Assembly: GCF_051960575.1 (NCBI RefSeq) | Contig: NZ_JBQCEE010000160.1 | Span: forward strand, 1-14,938 | Length of the DNA stretch: 14,938 bases | DNA from: JBQCEE01 sp051960575 | Lineage (GTDB): Bacteria > Actinomycetota > Actinomycetes > Mycobacteriales > Jatrophihabitantaceae | Reading direction: 5' to 3' | Part shown: positions 13,349-14,938 of the stretch, one piece after another | Layout: every line of letters begins with the position of its first letter | Numbering within the stretch: position 1 is the first letter of the stretch | Program-made: the position numbers and the translations under genes | The notes under the pieces: generated by a model | Told to the model about the DNA's origin: nothing | Seen by the model: only the letters and a program-made list of their open reading frames with translations | Databases searched by the model: none

Positions 13349-14890
13349 GTGACGCAGGTGCTGGAACGGCCGTCGGCCGCCCCGTCGCCGCCGGCGCCGA
13401 CGTGGCGGCGACTCGGCCTCCCGCTGCTCGTCACCGCGCTGCATGCGGTGCTCTTCGTCGTGATCCAGCCCGAGGTGCCGGATCTCGAGGCCGCGCTGGC
13501 CCGCGGCGAGGCGGCCGCGCACGGGGTGGGCCTCACCTACTGGTTCCAGTGGTTCGGCGGTGGCTCGCCGCCGGCGCAGTACTCGGTGCTGAGCCCGTGG
13601 CTCTCGGCCTGGCTGACCGCGCCGGTGGTGGGCGCCCTCGCGACGCTGGCCTGCACGCCCCTGGCCGACCGGCTGTTGGTGCGGACGGCGCACCGGTCGC
13701 TCGGCGTCTGGGTCACCGTGGCGACCGCCGGGTGCAGCCTCTGGAGCGGGCGCATCGCCTTCGCGCTCGGCGCCGCCTTCGCGCTGGTGGCGCTCGTCGG
13801 CATGCGCGAACGCCGACCGGTCGTGGCCGTCGTCGGGGTGCTCGGCGCGGCCGCCTCGTCGCCGGTGGCGGCGGCGTTCCTGGCCGTCGGACTGGGCGCG
13901 GCGGGCCTGACCGACCCGAAGCGGCGCCGCCTGGCGTGGACGCTCGGCGCGGTCGCCCTCGCCACCCTCGGCACGGTCGCCGTGCTGTTCGGCTCGCCCG
14001 GGCCGGCGACGTTCCGGCTGCCGTCGGTGCTCGGCATCGTCGGGTGCGGGGTGTTGCTGCTGCTCGCCCGCCCGCACCGGGCCGTGCGCATGGTGGTCGT
14101 CGCCACCGTCGTCGCGGCGCCGGTGGTGATGCTCGTGCCGAACGGGCTCGGGTCGAGCCTCGGACGGCTGGCGTACATCGCGCTGCCCGTCGCGGTCGCG
14201 GCGACCGCGTCGGTCTCGCGCCGGTTCGCCGTGCTGCTCGTCGCGCCGGCGGTGGTCGCGGGCGGGCTCATGACCGTGCACGACGTGCGGGTCGCCACGC
14301 GTCCCGCCGCCGAGCCGTCGTACTACGACGGCCTGCGCGCCGAACTGCTGCACGTGCGCGACCTGCCGCAGTACCGGCTCGAGGTCGTCCAGAGCCGGAG
14401 CTTCCACACCGCCAGCTACGCCCTGCTCGATCGCGCGGCGCTCGCCACCGGGTGGGAGACGCAGACGCTGAACCGGTACGACGCCGTGCTGACCTCGGCC
14501 CGGCTGGACGCGTCCAGGTACCGCAGCTGGCTCGATGACAACGCCGTCGGCTACCTCGCCTTCGACCGGCGCTCACCCGACCGGATCGACCGCGAGTACC
14601 TGTTGGTCGCCCACGGGCTCGGCTACCTGCGTCCGGTCTGGCGGGACGCGACATGGACGCTCTACCGCGTCAGCCGGCCCACGCCGATCGTCGCCGCGCC
14701 CGCGCGGCTGCTCACGGCGACCCAGTCGACGTTGACGTTCCGCTCGCCGTGCGCCTGCACGGTGCATGTGCGGGTGCGGTACTCCGAGTACCTGGACGTC
14801 GACCGCGGCGGCACGATCGCCCCTGCGCCCGATGGCTGGACGGTGCTGAGCGTCCCCGCGCCCGGGACGTACGAACTCGCCGGCGAGTAG
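13349..14890 (+). CDS. Polytopic membrane protein with C-terminal extracytoplasmic domain (GT-C-like, function unknown)
   Basis: I choose the GTG at 13349, with GGAG five bases upstream, giving 513 residues. A GTG at 13223 in the same frame would add 42 Arg-rich, non-membrane residues and is unlikely. About residues 22-310 contain many hydrophobic helices, with a first outer loop (QPEVPDLEAALARGEAAAHG, then LTYWFQWFGGGSPPAQYSVL). From about 325 to the end a soluble domain follows (RAELLHVRDLPQYRLEVVQS, WETQTLNRYDAVLTSARLDA, later LTFRSPCACTVHVRVRYSEY), probably outside the cell. This layout resembles large actinobacterial envelope proteins of GT-C glycosyltransferase or YfhO-like type, but I cannot identify a catalytic motif such as a DxD in the first loop. 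It diverges from the PepSY gene and ends three bases before the stop of a convergent gene. Confidence 0.75.
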   Translation: MTQVLERPSAAPSPPAPTWRRLGLPLLVTALHAVLFVVIQPEVPDLEAALARGEAAAHGVGLTYWFQWFGGGSPPAQYSVLSPWLSAWLTAPVVGALATLACTPLADRLLVRTAHRSLGVWVTVATAGCSLWSGRIAFALGAAFALVALVGMRERRPVVAVVGVLGAAASSPVAAAFLAVGLGAAGLTDPKRRRLAWTLGAVALATLGTVAVLFGSPGPATFRLPSVLGIVGCGVLLLLARPHRAVRMVVVATVVAAPVVMLVPNGLGSSLGRLAYIALPVAVAATASVSRRFAVLLVAPAVVAGGLMTVHDVRVATRPAAEPSYYDGLRAELLHVRDLPQYRLEVVQSRSFHTASYALLDRAALATGWETQTLNRYDAVLTSARLDASRYRSWLDDNAVGYLAFDRRSPDRIDREYLLVAHGLGYLRPVWRDATWTLYRVSRPTPIVAAPARLLTATQSTLTFRSPCACTVHVRVRYSEYLDVDRGGTIAPAPDGWTVLSVPAPGTYELAGE

Positions 14891-14893
14891 CGC

Positions 14894-14938
14894 CTACCGC
14901 AGCAACCGTCGGAGCACGACCAGCAGGGCCGCACCGAG
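14894..14938 (-). CDS. C-terminal end of a gene entering from the right edge
   Basis: On the minus strand the last 45 bases read in one open frame as LGAALLVVLRRLLR followed by TAG. The hydrophobic stretch ending in Arg residues looks like the C-terminal membrane helix of a protein, but with 14 residues no family can be assigned. Its stop is three bases from that of the convergent membrane-protein gene, a spacing consistent with the dense packing seen elsewhere. Confidence 0.4.
   Translation of the reverse strand, partial: LGAALLVVLRRLLR

Noticed and set aside
1..14938. Mobile element, prophage or defence island
   Set aside because: No integrase, transposase, tRNA, terminal repeats, restriction or toxin-antitoxin genes were seen; content is mostly housekeeping and envelope functions. 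The DUF222 gene alone is not enough evidence of mobility.

Overview
The window is very GC-rich with dense, tightly packed genes, GTG starts, 1-4 base gene overlaps, a 13E12/DUF222-type gene, a lipoprotein esterase and an OmpR-family two-component system. This fits a chromosomal segment of a high-GC actinobacterium (Actinomycetota). I cannot name the genus. I see no integrase, transposase, phage gene, CRISPR array, rRNA or tRNA. The only gene of a family that is often multicopy is the truncated DUF222 gene at the left edge.

Layout. (1) 1-917, minus: the N-terminal part of a DUF222/13E12-type protein, cut by the window edge, with a leaderless-type promoter at 924-953. (2) 1031-3385, minus: two tandem paralogous extracytoplasmic esterases, the first a predicted lipoprotein, the second membrane-anchored with a Ser/Pro/Arg-rich low-complexity tail. 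(3) 3548-5867, plus: a small anchored Ser/Thr-rich protein, a histidine phosphatase translationally coupled to an NAD(P)H-hydrate dehydratase (NnrD-like), and a two-helix small membrane protein. (4) 5879-7611, minus: an OmpR-type response regulator and its histidine kinase, overlapping by one base. Divergent from them at 7723-8661 is a D-alanyl-D-alanine carboxypeptidase. The gap between carries two exact 9-base direct repeats 11 bases apart, a plausible regulator operator. (5) 8746-12305, minus: phosphotransacetylase, acetate kinase and a small ABM-type monooxygenase in one compact operon. (6) 12413-13096, minus: a secreted protein with two PepSY-like repeats, with leader hairpins and a second 11-base-phased direct repeat upstream. 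(7) 13349-14890, plus: a large polytopic membrane protein with a C-terminal extracytoplasmic domain, convergent with the last codons of another gene at the right edge.

Functional reading. The two-component system and the carboxypeptidase look like a self-contained envelope-sensing and peptidoglycan-trimming module. Pta and AckA interconvert acetyl-CoA, acetyl phosphate and acetate, with substrate-level ATP formation. NnrD repairs hydrated NAD(P)H. The esterases, PepSY protein and large membrane protein all act at or outside the membrane. The most striking non-coding features are a perfect 22-base inverted repeat between convergent genes (8678-8735), a 16-base inverted repeat upstream of pta (12351-12401), a hairpin built from two converging stop codons (5864-5882), and two OmpR/PhoP-style tandem repeats. 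I did not find convincing evidence for a wholly new multi-gene system. The best candidates for something undescribed are these regulatory and repeat elements and the paired esterases.
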